Notes under the pieces: model-generated
Seen by the model: the letters and a program-made list of their open reading frames with translations, nothing else
The model's database searches: none
What the model was told of the DNA's origin: nothing
DNA from: Pseudomonadota bacterium
Lineage (GTDB): Bacteria > Pseudomonadota > Gammaproteobacteria > Acidiferrobacterales > Acidiferrobacteraceae
DNA: 61,181 bases
Direction of reading: 5' to 3'
Assembly: GCA_021816625.1 (NCBI GenBank)
Contig: JAKAXM010000015.1
Span: 1-61,181 of the forward strand
Position numbers and translations under genes: made by a program
Shown here: piece after piece, positions 16,612 through 28,810 of the stretch
How the letters are laid out: each line of letters opens with the position of its first letter
Numbering within the stretch: position 1 is the first letter of the stretch

Positions 16612-18864
16612 TCATCCTTCCGGAGGAGGCGGCGCGAGGACCTCGCGGCTGCCATTGGATTGGAGCGGGCCCACCACGCCCGAGCGCTCCATTTGCTCGA
16701 TCAGGCGCGCGGCGCGGTTATAGCCGATGCGCAGCCGCCGCTGCACGCCCGAGACCGACGCGCGCCGGCTCTCGGTCACGATACGCAAGGCCTCATCATA
16801 CAAGGCGTCGGCCTCACCGTCTTCGGGCGCGCCTCCATCGCCTGCCTCGGCCCCCTCTTCAGCGGCAAATATCCGCTCGTCATAGGTAGGCGTCCCGGTC
16901 TTCTTCAGGGCCGAGACTACGGCATGGACCTCGGCATCGGCCACGAAGGCGCCGTGCACACGCTGCGGAAAACCCGTGCCGGCCTGCAAAAACAGCATAT
17001 CGCCATGACCCAGCAACTGCTCGGCCCCCATTTGGTCGAGCACCGTCCGGGAATCCACCTTGGCCGACACCTGAAAGGCGATGCGCGCCGGGATATTGGC
17101 CTTGATGAGCCCGGTAATGACGTCGACCGATGGCCTTTGCGTCGCCAATACGAGATGCAGACCGGCCGCGCGGGCCTTTTGCGCCAGCCGCGCAATCAGG
17201 TCTTCGACCTTTTTGCCCACGACCATCATGAGGTCAGCGAGCTCATCTATGATGATGACCACATAGGGCAGGCGTCCCATCTCGCGCACCTCGCCCGGGG
17301 GCGCCTGCGGATCGTTTAGTATCTCGCCCCGCGCGTGCGCTTCATCATAGCGCTTGTTGTAGCCCGCCAGATTGCGCACACCGAGCGCTGCCATGGCCTT
17401 GTAACGGCGATCCATTTCACCGATACACCAACGTAACGCCTGCGCCGCTTGCTTCATATCGGTAACCACCGGTGCGAGCAGGTGCGGCAGACCATCGTAG
17501 ACGGCAAGCTCCAGCATCTTCGGATCGATCAGTATGAGCCGCACATCGGCCGGGGTCGCCTTGTACACGAAGCTCAGAATGAGCGCGTTCAAACACACGG
17601 ATTTTCCGGAGCCGGTCGTGCCTGCGATAAGGAGATGCGGCATGCGCGCGAGATCGGTAACGACGGGCTGACCGCTGATGTCCTTGCCCAGGGCAAGGGC
17701 TAGGGGCGACGTCACCGCTTCGTAAGCGGAGGACGCGAGGATCTCGCGCAGACGCACGACCTCACGGCGCTCATTGGGCACCTCGATGCCGATATAGGTC
17801 TTGCCGGGGATGTTCTCGACTACGCGCACACTGACGACCGACAGGGCCCGCGCCAAATCCCGCTGTAGGCCCGTGATCTGACTGGCCTTGACGCCGGGGG
17901 CTGGTTCGATCTCAAAGCGCGTAATGACCGGCCCCGGGTGGACGGCCTCGACCTTGGCCTCGATATGGAAATCGAGCAGCTTCTTCTCGAGTAACCGGGA
18001 TATGGCGTGCAGGGATTCCTCTGAGAAACTCGCCTGTTCGGACGCCGGCAAATCGAGCAAGGCGAGCGCGGGCAGCCCCGACTCCACCGGTTCAAGAAAA
18101 CTCGTCTGACGGTCACGGGCGGCGCGCGGCCCTTCGGCAGGCTCGATCGCGGGCTCGATGCGCGGAGGTGCCGGCCGCTTCAAGGCACGTCGCCCCTTTT
18201 GGACCGATTCCTCCCGCTCCTGGCGGGCCCGGCGCCCGCGCCAGCGATCGGCAAGCGCCCCCGCCCGGGCGCGCACACCGACCACAAGATCGAAGGCCGC
18301 GCCCCCCACCCAGTCCATCACCCCAAGCCAGGACACTCCGGTGGCGAGCGTAAAGCCGGCGAGAAAGACCGCCAACAAAAACAGCGTAGCGCCCAGGGGA
18401 TCGACGATCCGCACCAGTACCGCCGCCACCGAGCCGCCTAGCAGGCCGCCCGCCTGGAAGGGCAGGAAGCCCGGGCCCCGAAAGTCCAGACCCGCCAGCC
18501 CACAGAGACCGACAAAGGCGAGCGCCACCCCGACCCCTTCCACGAGCCGCGACTGGCCCGCAAGGGGCAGCCCTTTAAGGACGCGTCGACCGCCCCAGGC
18601 CATCAAAACGGGCACGATATAGGCGGGCAAGCCCATGAGGGCGAGCAGGATGTCCGACAACCAGGCCCCGACTACGCCCCCGCTATTGTGGACAGGCCCG
18701 GGGCCGCTATGGGAGAAGCTCGGATCCGTCGGGCGAAACGTGGCAAGCGCCAGCATGACATAAAGGGCCGCGGCCAAGATCACAAAGAGCAACGCCTCGC
18801 GCACGAGCCGCGCTCGCCCAGGGGCCAGGGCGGCGCGCTCCCGCCTAAATCGGGCCTGCGCCAT
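16612..18864 (-). CDS. ftsK: DNA translocase FtsK
   Basis: A 750-residue septal DNA pump. The N-terminus has four to five membrane helices, then a short Arg/Pro-rich linker, a RecA-like motor with Walker A AGTTGSGKS and Walker B VVIIIDELADLM, and a C-terminal gamma winged helix (VQRRLRIGYNRAARLIEQME) that reads KOPS sites. The linker is short compared with E. coli FtsK (1329 residues), as in many other bacteria. It heads an operon with lolA and rarA and coordinates chromosome dimer resolution with division. Confidence 0.95.
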   Translation of the reverse strand: MAQARFRRERAALAPGRARLVREALLFVILAAALYVMLALATFRPTDPSFSHSGPGPVHNSGGVVGAWLSDILLALMGLPAYIVPVLMAWGGRRVLKGLPLAGQSRLVEGVGVALAFVGLCGLAGLDFRGPGFLPFQAGGLLGGSVAAVLVRIVDPLGATLFLLAVFLAGFTLATGVSWLGVMDWVGGAAFDLVVGVRARAGALADRWRGRRARQEREESVQKGRRALKRPAPPRIEPAIEPAEGPRAARDRQTSFLEPVESGLPALALLDLPASEQASFSEESLHAISRLLEKKLLDFHIEAKVEAVHPGPVITRFEIEPAPGVKASQITGLQRDLARALSVVSVRVVENIPGKTYIGIEVPNERREVVRLREILASSAYEAVTSPLALALGKDISGQPVVTDLARMPHLLIAGTTGSGKSVCLNALILSFVYKATPADVRLILIDPKMLELAVYDGLPHLLAPVVTDMKQAAQALRWCIGEMDRRYKAMAALGVRNLAGYNKRYDEAHARGEILNDPQAPPGEVREMGRLPYVVIIIDELADLMMVVGKKVEDLIARLAQKARAAGLHLVLATQRPSVDVITGLIKANIPARIAFQVSAKVDSRTVLDQMGAEQLLGHGDMLFLQAGTGFPQRVHGAFVADAEVHAVVSALKKTGTPTYDERIFAAEEGAEAGDGGAPEDGEADALYDEALRIVTESRRASVSGVQRRLRIGYNRAARLIEQMERSGVVGPLQSNGSREVLAPPPPEG

Positions 18865-18904
18865 TACGCTACCCCAACACCCGGCCGCTCATCATGCCCG
18901 GTCA

Positions 18905-21595
<2,691 letters not shown>

Positions 21596-21631
21596 GCCGA
21601 CTTGCAACGGCCCCTGGCGCCGTGGACCGGT

Positions 21632-22828
21632 TTATCCGCGCCGGTCGATCAATGCGACGGCATGGGCGCTCATGCCTTCGCGGCGGCCCGTATAGCCCAT
21701 GCCCTCGGTGGTGGTGGCCTTTACGCTCACGCAATCGACCGCGACCTGGAGATCCGCTGCCAACCGCTCGGCCATCTGACCCACATAGGGCGCGAGCCGT
21801 GGCGCCTCAGCCACAATGGTCGCATCGACATTGATGACATAAAACCCCCGCTCCTGCAACAAAGACTGCACGGCGCGTAGCAGGATTCGGCTATCACAGT
21901 CCTTGAAACGGGGATCGCTGGCCGGAAAGTGCCGCCCGAGATCGCCCAGTGCGGCCGCCCCGAGACAGGCGCTCGTCACTGCATGGGTCAGGACATCGGC
22001 GTCTGAATGCCCCCCGAGCCCATACGGGTGCGGGATCGTGACCCCCCCGAGCACCAACGGGCGACCCTCGACAAAGCCGTGTGCGTCAAATCCCTGTCCT
22101 ATCCGCATGAATGGCCCTCGTGGTGCCGGTCGCGGATCCTGCTCGGCCAGATAAAGCGCCGCCAGGGCAAGATCCTCCGGTACGGTGATCTTTATGTTAT
22201 CGGCGCTACCCGGTACCAACCGGGGCCGGCCGCCCAAACGCTCCACCGCGGCGGCCTCGTCGGTCACCAGTGCATTGGCGGCGATCGCCGCCGACAAGGC
22301 CGCGCGTAGCTGTCCGAAACGAAAGGCCTGCGGCGTCAGGGCGAGCCACAGGCCACGTCGGTCGACCGTCTCTACCACGACCCCATCCGGCCCTCCGCGT
22401 TTCACGGTATCGGCCACGGGCCGCGCGAGAAGCGCCCCATCCGAGGATTCGCAGGCGGCCGCATAGAGGCGCTGCAGGTCCGCGATACGGACACAGGGAC
22501 GCGCGGCGTCGTGCACGAAGACGAGATCATCATCTGCCGCCTGGGCACTAAGCGCGGTAAGCCCGTTCAAGACCGTGACCATCCGTTCCGCGCCCCCCGC
22601 AAAGGTCACGACCGGCACCGCAAGCGGCGGACGGATCGCCGCCCAATGAGTGTCGTCCGGTGCCAACCCGATCGCCATGGCGGCGGGCTTTAGGGTCGCA
22701 AGTCGCGTCAAGGTCTGAGCGAGGACGGTCGTGCCCGCCAACGGAAGGTACTGCTTGGGTCGATCGGCGCCAAAGCGCAGACCCCGCCCGGCCGCCGGCA
22801 CGACCACGAAGAGACGCGGAGCCGACAC
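21632..22828 (-). CDS. ispDF: Bifunctional IspD/IspF (MEP pathway of isoprenoid synthesis)
   Basis: A 398-residue fusion. Residues 1 to about 230 are IspD (VVPAAGRGLRFG, RPKQYL, FVHDAARPC), which makes CDP-methylerythritol. Residues about 238-398 are IspF (GQGFDAHGF, GGHSDADVLTHA, KATTTEGMGYTGR), which closes the cyclodiphosphate. The zinc ligands (Asp and His of DAH, and the later His) are present. The start is a GTG, 5 bp after the carD stop, so it is probably co-transcribed with carD. Most gammaproteobacteria keep ispD and ispF separate, though adjacent, so the fusion is uncommon. Confidence 0.93.
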   Translation of the reverse strand: MSAPRLFVVVPAAGRGLRFGADRPKQYLPLAGTTVLAQTLTRLATLKPAAMAIGLAPDDTHWAAIRPPLAVPVVTFAGGAERMVTVLNGLTALSAQAADDDLVFVHDAARPCVRIADLQRLYAAACESSDGALLARPVADTVKRGGPDGVVVETVDRRGLWLALTPQAFRFGQLRAALSAAIAANALVTDEAAAVERLGGRPRLVPGSADNIKITVPEDLALAALYLAEQDPRPAPRGPFMRIGQGFDAHGFVEGRPLVLGGVTIPHPYGLGGHSDADVLTHAVTSACLGAAALGDLGRHFPASDPRFKDCDSRILLRAVQSLLQERGFYVINVDATIVAEAPRLAPYVGQMAERLAADLQVAVDCVSVKATTTEGMGYTGRREGMSAHAVALIDRRG

Positions 22829-22833
22829 GCGCC

Positions 22834-23334
22834 TTAGGGCCCTGTGCCCACCGAGGCCCTGATGATCTCCCCGGCGGCCTCCAGCGTGACGCCCTTGGCC
22901 GTGGCGAGCTCGCGGGCGAGATAGCCGTAGGCCATCTCCAAGAGCCGCGCCTCTTCAAACGACAGGCCATTGCCGGCCTTGAGCCGCATCAGATCGCGCA
23001 CCGCCGACCCGACCTCAAAGACCGCGCCCGACTGCACGCGGCGCTCGAGATCCTTATAGTGTTCCGCCCACCGCGTCCCGCCCCGCACGGTGCTTTTGTT
23101 GGCGAGGACCTGCAGCAGTTCGTGGACATCCTGATCACGTAGCAGCGGGCGCAGGCCATTGCTGGCCGCCTTGGCCTTCGGGACCCGGATCGTGACATGA
23201 TTTTCGGGGATGCGGATGACATAGCAGAGCTCATGCTCAGCCCCGTATACCACCTCTTCCAGCCCCTCGATGACGCCCACGCCGGCCGTCGGGTAAAAAA
23301 CGTCCTGTCCGACTTTGAATTCGTTTTTTTTCAT
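22834..23334 (-). CDS. CarD/CdnL-family RNA polymerase-binding regulator
   Basis: A 166-residue protein starting MKKNEFKVGQDVFYPTAGVG, the RNA-polymerase-interacting domain shared with the Mfd/TRCF family, followed by an all-helical C-terminal part (ERRVQSGAVFEVGSAVRDL). Such proteins bind the beta subunit and stabilise open complexes at promoters. The longer frame to 23502 would cross the mfd start, so I take the ATG at 23334. It is divergent from mfd, with 155 bp between the starts. Confidence 0.88.
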   Translation of the reverse strand: MKKNEFKVGQDVFYPTAGVGVIEGLEEVVYGAEHELCYVIRIPENHVTIRVPKAKAASNGLRPLLRDQDVHELLQVLANKSTVRGGTRWAEHYKDLERRVQSGAVFEVGSAVRDLMRLKAGNGLSFEEARLLEMAYGYLARELATAKGVTLEAAGEIIRASVGTGP

Positions 23335-23489
23335 GAACGCTTTGGCCGCCTTGAACGCCCCTCCATTATGCCCCGAAGGGCCCCCGCGCCACAATCGCAA
23401 CCACAGCACCCAGGCCGCGAAGGGGCCAGCGGCGCCCACCGCACGTGCCGCTCCCGGCCCCTCGCACTTTGGATTACAATGCCCGCGCC

Positions 23490-26400
23490 ATGACCATACC
23501 AAGCCCTGACGACCAACCGCTCTACTCGCCTTTAGATCCGCCTCGTGAAGACGGCCATGAGCACTGGATGGGTCTACGGGCCAGCGCTCGGGGGCTTGCT
23601 TTAGCGCGGGCCGCGGAAGGCGGCCGCCTGCTGATAGTCGTGACCGCCGACGTACGGTCCCGCGAGCGGCTCGAAAACGAATTGCGGTTTTACCGCGACC
23701 CGGCCGGTCCGCCCTTGCTCACCTTCCCAGACTGGGAATGTCTGCCCTACGACCGCTTCTCTCCCCACCCCGACATCATCTCGGAACGCCTGGCGACCTT
23801 GGCCGCACTCCCGCATCTGGCGAGCGGTGTGGTACTGACGGCGGCGGCCACCTTGATGCATTTTCTGCCCCCGGCAGCCCATCTGCTCGGGCAGAGCTTC
23901 GTCCTCAAGGTGGGCGACAAGCTCGCGATCGAACGCTTCCGCGAACGGTTGATACAGGCCGCCTACAGCGCGGTCGGACAAGTCATGGAGGCCGGCGAGT
24001 TCGCGATTCGCGGCGGCCTCATCGACCTCTTCCCGATGGGTGCCGAAACCGCCTACCGCATCGATCTCTTCGACGATACAGTGGAATCGATCCGCACCTT
24101 TGACCCGGAAACCCAGCGGTCGCTGTCCGTGCTGCCGGAGATCCGGGTGCTGCCGGCCCGCGAGCATCCCTTGACCGCAGAGGCCATCCAGACCTTCCGC
24201 TCCCACTACCGGGCGGCCTTTACGGGCGACCCGCAAGCGAGCCTCATCTATCGCGAGGTGAGCGAAGGGCGCAGTCCGATCGGCATCGAATACTACCTGC
24301 CGCTTTTCTTTGACGAAGTGGCCGCGCTCACCGACTATCTGCCGCCTCATGCCACCATCGTCTTCATGGACGGTGCGCGCGCCCAGACCGATCGCTTTGC
24401 CGAGGAGGCCGCGGAGCGTTACGAGGCGGCACGCGGCCATGTCGAGCGCCCGGTCCTGCCCCCCGACCGGCTATTCCTAACCCCTACGGATCTCGCCCGG
24501 CGTCTCACCGTCTTTTCCGAGATCTCGCTCGCCGCAGAGGCCCGCCCTGGGGCCCGGACGCGCCTCTTCGCTACCCGCGAACCCCCGATCCTCCCCCAGG
24601 ACAGCCGGGCCCCCGAGCCCTATGCCCGCCTCCTCGCAGCGCTCGCGGTACCGGCGCGCCGCACCCTGATCGTAGCCGAGACCGCTGGGCGCCGCGAGGC
24701 CTTGCGCACCGCCCTGACCGCCCACGGTCACCGTCCTCGCAGCGTCGACTCGTGGGCGGCCTTCATGGTCGGCGAAGAGCCCCTGGCCCTCATGTCGGCG
24801 CCGCTCGAACGCGGACTCGAACTCGACCAACCCCCGATCAGCGTGATCGTCGAATCACAGCTCTACGGGGAACGCGCCCAGCAACGCCGACGCCGCGCCA
24901 AGACGCGCGACCAGCAAGCCATCCTGAAGGGGCTTGGCGAACTAAAGAGCGGTGACGCGGTGGTGCACGAAGATCATGGCGTAGGCCGTTATCTAGGGCT
25001 CGTGAAGCTCACCGTCTCCGACATCGAAAACGAATTTTTGGCGTTGGAGTATGCGGGAGGCGATAAGCTCTACGTCCCCGTCACAGACCTCCACCTACTC
25101 GGCCGCTACACAGGGACCGATCCTGATCATGCCCCACTCCACAAGCTTGGCAATGAGGCCTGGGACAAGGCCAAGCGCCGCGCCGAAGAGAAGGCCCGTG
25201 ACGCCGCCGCTGAACTGCTCGAAATCTACGCCCGCCGGGCCGCCAAACCCGGACACGCCTTTAGGCCACGCGGCGCTGAATACGCACAGTTTGCCGACGC
25301 CTTCCCCTTCGAGGAGACCCCGGATCAGACGCGCGTCATTGCCGAGGTCCTGACTGACATGGAAAGCCCGCGGCCCATGGACCGTCTCGTCTGCGGGGAC
25401 GTTGGGTTTGGCAAGACCGAGGTCGCGATGCGCGCGGCCTTCCTGGCCGTCCAAGACCACAAGCAGGTCGCGGTACTGGTCCCAACGACCTTGCTCGCGC
25501 AACAGCATTACCAGAACTTTCGCGATCGATTTGCCGATCTGCCCGTCGAGATCGAGCTCTTGTCGCGCTTCCGGTCCCGCGATGAGATCAACCAAGCCCT
25601 GCGCCGGCTCGCCGAGGGCCGTGTGGACATCGTCATAGGGACACACCGGTTGCTGCAAGACGACGTCCAGTTCCAAGCCCTGGGGCTTGTCATCGTCGAT
25701 GAGGAACACCGCTTCGGGGTACGCCAAAAGGAGCGCATGAAGGCCCTGCGGGCCCACGTCGACATACTGACCCTCACGGCCACCCCATTGCCGCGGACCT
25801 TGAACATGGCCATGGCGGGCCTACGCGACGTCTCCTTGATCGGTACGCCCCCCCAGGACCGCTTATCGATAAAGACCTTCGTAACGCCTTGGGATAGCGC
25901 CCTCATTCGCGAGGCCTGCCTGCGCGAGATACGCCGCGGCGGCCAGGTCTATTTCCTGCACAACGACGTCCGATCCATGCAGCGGCGCGCCAGCGATTTG
26001 CAGGCCTTGCTCCCGGAAATCGACATCCGGGTGGCACATGGCCAGATGCCGGAACGGGAACTCGAGCGGGTCATGCTCGATTTCTACCATCAACGCTTTC
26101 ATATCCTGCTTTGCAGCACCATCATCGAAACCGGCATCGACGTACCGACCGCCAATACGATCATCATCGAGCGCGCCGACCGTTTCGGGCTTGCCCAACT
26201 CCACCAATTGCGCGGCCGGGTCGGACGCTCTCATCACCGCGCCTACGCCTACCTCCTCACGCCGGACCCGGCGGCGCTTACCGCCGATGCGCGCAAGCGG
26301 CTGGATGCCATCGCCGCACTCGAGGACCTGGGGGTAGGTTTCGCCCTGGCCTCGCATGACCTCGAGATCCGCGGGGCCGGCGAACTGCTCGGGGAATCCC

Positions 26401-27005
26401 AGAGCGGACAAATCAACGAAATCGGTTTCGGGCTATATAGCGAACTGCTCGAGCGCGCCGTAGCTACCCTCAAGGCCGGCGGTCAGACGCCGGGCGCAAG
26501 TGGCCTGTTTACCCGCCAAACCGACATCGAACTGCATGTCGCGGCCTTGCTGCCCGAAGACTACTGCGGCGATCCGCACTTGCGGCTCGTGTTCTACAAA
26601 CGCATCGCCAATGCCCACTCGGATGACGAACTAGACGACTTGGCGGGAGAACTCACCGACCGCTTCGGCCCCATACCGAAACCGGCCGCCCGCCTGTTTC
26701 GGCTCGCCCGCCTGCGGCGTCTGGCGCAACCCCTCGGGATCCTGCGCATCGACGCAGGCCCCAAGGGGGCCCGCCTGCAGTTTACCCCGACACCGCTCAT
26801 AGACCCCGGGACGCTCATAGGTCTCATGCAATCCGCGCCCAAACAGTACCGCCTGGACGGCCCCACGGGCCTGCGTATCACCGCCGACTGGCAGGACCCC
26901 GACGCCCGGGTCGAAGGCGTCATAGCCATCGTGCAGCAACTGGGCCAAGGGACAGGTGCGGAGACCACCGCCGCGCCTGTCCCTCCGATCCGCCGCCGGC
27001 GTTAG
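23490..27005 (+). CDS. mfd: Transcription-repair coupling factor Mfd
   Basis: A 1171-residue protein that removes stalled RNA polymerase and recruits UvrA. In order it has UvrB-like N-terminal domains, the polymerase-interacting domain (LKSGDAVVHEDHGVGRYLG), the helicase motor with Walker A GDVGFGKTE and DEEH box, the translocation motif region (HGQMPERELE, GRVGRS) and the C-terminal D7 domain. The ATG at 23490 starts MTIPSPDDQ; the frame is open to 23445. A TACAAT box at 23475-23480 lies very close to the start, so the transcript may have a very short leader; there is no good -35. Confidence 0.95.
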   Translation: MTIPSPDDQPLYSPLDPPREDGHEHWMGLRASARGLALARAAEGGRLLIVVTADVRSRERLENELRFYRDPAGPPLLTFPDWECLPYDRFSPHPDIISERLATLAALPHLASGVVLTAAATLMHFLPPAAHLLGQSFVLKVGDKLAIERFRERLIQAAYSAVGQVMEAGEFAIRGGLIDLFPMGAETAYRIDLFDDTVESIRTFDPETQRSLSVLPEIRVLPAREHPLTAEAIQTFRSHYRAAFTGDPQASLIYREVSEGRSPIGIEYYLPLFFDEVAALTDYLPPHATIVFMDGARAQTDRFAEEAAERYEAARGHVERPVLPPDRLFLTPTDLARRLTVFSEISLAAEARPGARTRLFATREPPILPQDSRAPEPYARLLAALAVPARRTLIVAETAGRREALRTALTAHGHRPRSVDSWAAFMVGEEPLALMSAPLERGLELDQPPISVIVESQLYGERAQQRRRRAKTRDQQAILKGLGELKSGDAVVHEDHGVGRYLGLVKLTVSDIENEFLALEYAGGDKLYVPVTDLHLLGRYTGTDPDHAPLHKLGNEAWDKAKRRAEEKARDAAAELLEIYARRAAKPGHAFRPRGAEYAQFADAFPFEETPDQTRVIAEVLTDMESPRPMDRLVCGDVGFGKTEVAMRAAFLAVQDHKQVAVLVPTTLLAQQHYQNFRDRFADLPVEIELLSRFRSRDEINQALRRLAEGRVDIVIGTHRLLQDDVQFQALGLVIVDEEHRFGVRQKERMKALRAHVDILTLTATPLPRTLNMAMAGLRDVSLIGTPPQDRLSIKTFVTPWDSALIREACLREIRRGGQVYFLHNDVRSMQRRASDLQALLPEIDIRVAHGQMPERELERVMLDFYHQRFHILLCSTIIETGIDVPTANTIIIERADRFGLAQLHQLRGRVGRSHHRAYAYLLTPDPAALTADARKRLDAIAALEDLGVGFALASHDLEIRGAGELLGESQSGQINEIGFGLYSELLERAVATLKAGGQTPGASGLFTRQTDIELHVAALLPEDYCGDPHLRLVFYKRIANAHSDDELDDLAGELTDRFGPIPKPAARLFRLARLRRLAQPLGILRIDAGPKGARLQFTPTPLIDPGTLIGLMQSAPKQYRLDGPTGLRITADWQDPDARVEGVIAIVQQLGQGTGAETTAAPVPPIRRRR

Positions 27006-27095
27006 GCGGGCATGGCGCTCGCGCGAGATCCCGTCACAGGCGCAGACTAGGCCACGCGCCCCTCCTTAACATAACAATCGCCAAGGATTGAGCCC

Positions 27096-27482
27096 ATGAA
27101 AACCTTACTCCGATTCTTTTTCCGCGGCGTGCGCGCCATCCTGACACCCCTGGTCGTGGTCGTCGACCGGCTCACGACACCGGCCGGGGTCAAACGTCCG
27201 CCGGCTGAACAAGCGCGCATCGACGCAGAGCTTACCGCGCTCGCCCTCTACCACTTCCCAAGCTGTCCGTTCTGCATCAAAACCAGGCGCGCGCTTAAGC
27301 GCCTCTCGCTTACGATCGAACTGCGCGACGTCCAGCACGACGCCGTTCATCGGGAGGCGCTGCGCGCCGGCGGCGGGAAGACCCAGGTCCCCTGCCTCAG
27401 CATCCGCGCTCCCAACGGCGAAACCCGCTGGCTCTATGAATCCCGCGACATCATCGCCTATCTCAAGGAACGTTACGGCTAG
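27096..27482 (+). CDS. Glutaredoxin-like protein
   Basis: A 128-residue protein with a short N-terminal basic/hydrophobic stretch (residues 4-25), which may be a membrane anchor, followed by a glutaredoxin fold. The redox motif CPFC is at 57-60, the cis-proline segment KTQVPCLSI follows, and the ending YESRDIIAYLKERY is the usual GST/glutaredoxin helix. AAGGA lies 8 nt before the ATG. It probably reduces mixed disulfides with glutathione. It follows mfd by 90 bp and may be in the same transcript. Confidence 0.85.
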   Translation: MKTLLRFFFRGVRAILTPLVVVVDRLTTPAGVKRPPAEQARIDAELTALALYHFPSCPFCIKTRRALKRLSLTIELRDVQHDAVHREALRAGGGKTQVPCLSIRAPNGETRWLYESRDIIAYLKERYG

Positions 27483-27592
27483 CCACCCGGCGGACTTGCC
27501 GTAGGCGGCTCATCGGCTCGCCGATAGCGGCCGCGGGAGGCGAGATGCCTACGCGCCCGACCAGGGGCCGTCGCAGGGCCCGGGATCCTGCC

Positions 27593-28129
27593 CTAGGCGT
27601 CCCCGCCCGCGAAGCCCTCGGGAAACAAGACGCTCTCATAACCGAAATATTTGAGATCGCGGACCCGCAAGGGATAGAGGATGCCGTCTAAGTGGTCACA
27701 CTCGTGCTGCACCACACGGGCATGGAAACCGTGCGCCTCCCGCTCTAACGCACGCCCGTCCTGATCGATGCCGCGGTAACGGATCCGCCGGTAGCGCGGC
27801 ACCAGACCCCGCATGCCAGGCACGCTCAGGCAACCCTCCCAGGCCTCCTCCATGTCATCTCCCAAAGGCTCGATGACGGGGTTTATGAGGACCGTATCGG
27901 GGACCGTCTCGACCTGGGGGTAACGGGGGTTGGCGCTTACGCCAAAGATCACCACGCGCAGCGGCACGCCGATCTGCGGGGCGGCGAGGCCCGCGCCCTG
28001 CAGCACCGCCATCGTATCGCGCATATCGCCGATCAGATCCTTAAGGGCCGGCGCCGCGACATCGGTCACCTCCTGCGAGCGCGCCCACAGCAAGGGATCG
28101 CCCATGCGCCGTACCGATCTCACCGCCAT
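27593..28129 (-). CDS. def: Peptide deformylase
   Basis: A 178-residue metalloenzyme removing the formyl group from nascent proteins. All three motifs are intact: [10 protein letters not shown] near residues 45-54, EGCLSVPG at 98-105 and HECDH at 142-146, which supply the Cys and two His metal ligands and the catalytic Glu. No fmt gene adjoins it, unlike the usual def-fmt pair, so this may be a second copy; the rest of the genome would tell. It is divergent from the csiV-like gene. Confidence 0.93.
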   Translation of the reverse strand: MAVRSVRRMGDPLLWARSQEVTDVAAPALKDLIGDMRDTMAVLQGAGLAAPQIGVPLRVVIFGVSANPRYPQVETVPDTVLINPVIEPLGDDMEEAWEGCLSVPGMRGLVPRYRRIRYRGIDQDGRALEREAHGFHARVVQHECDHLDGILYPLRVRDLKYFGYESVLFPEGFAGGDA

Positions 28130-28189
28130 GACTTTACCCCTCGCGTGTTCCGACCCATACTAGCGGCATTGTACCAAAGGAAGACTGAC

Positions 28190-28762
28190 GTGCGCCGCAT
28201 TGCCCTGTTCGTCGCTACCCTAAGCCTCACGCCCCTGGCCTCGGCGGCCTCCCCGCCCCACCTCTACGAGGTCGATGTGCTTGTCTTTGCCAATCACTTG
28301 CGCAAGCTCGACGGACACGAACAATGGAGTGCCGAGAAGATCTCGCCGATCAAGGGGTTTCACAAGGCCCTGACGCCCAGCCGGGGCCTGCCCGCAGGCT
28401 CGCAACTGGCGGTTGCCGAGTCGATCCTCGCCCGTCACCCCCATTACACGATCCTCGCCGCACGCAGTTGGGTACAAAACGCCGTGAGTCTGCGCAAAAC
28501 CAAGCCGATCCGCATCACGAGCCGCGCGCACGGCCGCTTAAAGGGCGTCGTGCGCGTATTCCAGTGGCGGCTTTTGCATGTGGCGCTCGACCTCCACTAC
28601 ACCCCGGCGGCCACCAGCACCCTGTCCAGCGCGAGCGGTCCCTACGAATTGCAGGAGTCGCGCCCGATCGCCATACGCCGGACGAACTACTTCGATCAAC
28701 CGAAATTTGGCGTGCTCGTGCGGGTGGTGCCCTACCAAGGATCCGTGCCGGCACAACCGTGA
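28190..28762 (+). CDS. CsiV-like periplasmic protein
   Basis: A 190-residue secreted protein. The GTG at 28190 has AAGGAAG 7 nt upstream and starts a clean signal peptide cut after ASA (MRRIALFVATLSLTPLASA). Mature features include YEVDVLVFANHL, a middle of beta-type sequence and LKGVVRVFQWRLLHVALDLHY, resembling CsiV, a peptidoglycan-binding partner of the polymerase system in Vibrio. csiV usually lies next to mfd; here grx-like and def genes stand between. The exact biochemical role here is unknown. Confidence 0.65.
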   Translation: MRRIALFVATLSLTPLASAASPPHLYEVDVLVFANHLRKLDGHEQWSAEKISPIKGFHKALTPSRGLPAGSQLAVAESILARHPHYTILAARSWVQNAVSLRKTKPIRITSRAHGRLKGVVRVFQWRLLHVALDLHYTPAATSTLSSASGPYELQESRPIAIRRTNYFDQPKFGVLVRVVPYQGSVPAQP

Positions 28763-28810
28763 CCCTAAACCCGTAGTCCCGGGGCCGCCACGGCGGACCA
28801 AACCCAGGCC

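Noticed and set aside
27483-27592. ATCGGC-GCCGAT repeat between the glutaredoxin-like gene and def as a terminator
   Set aside because: The arms leave almost no loop and no T-run follows on either strand.
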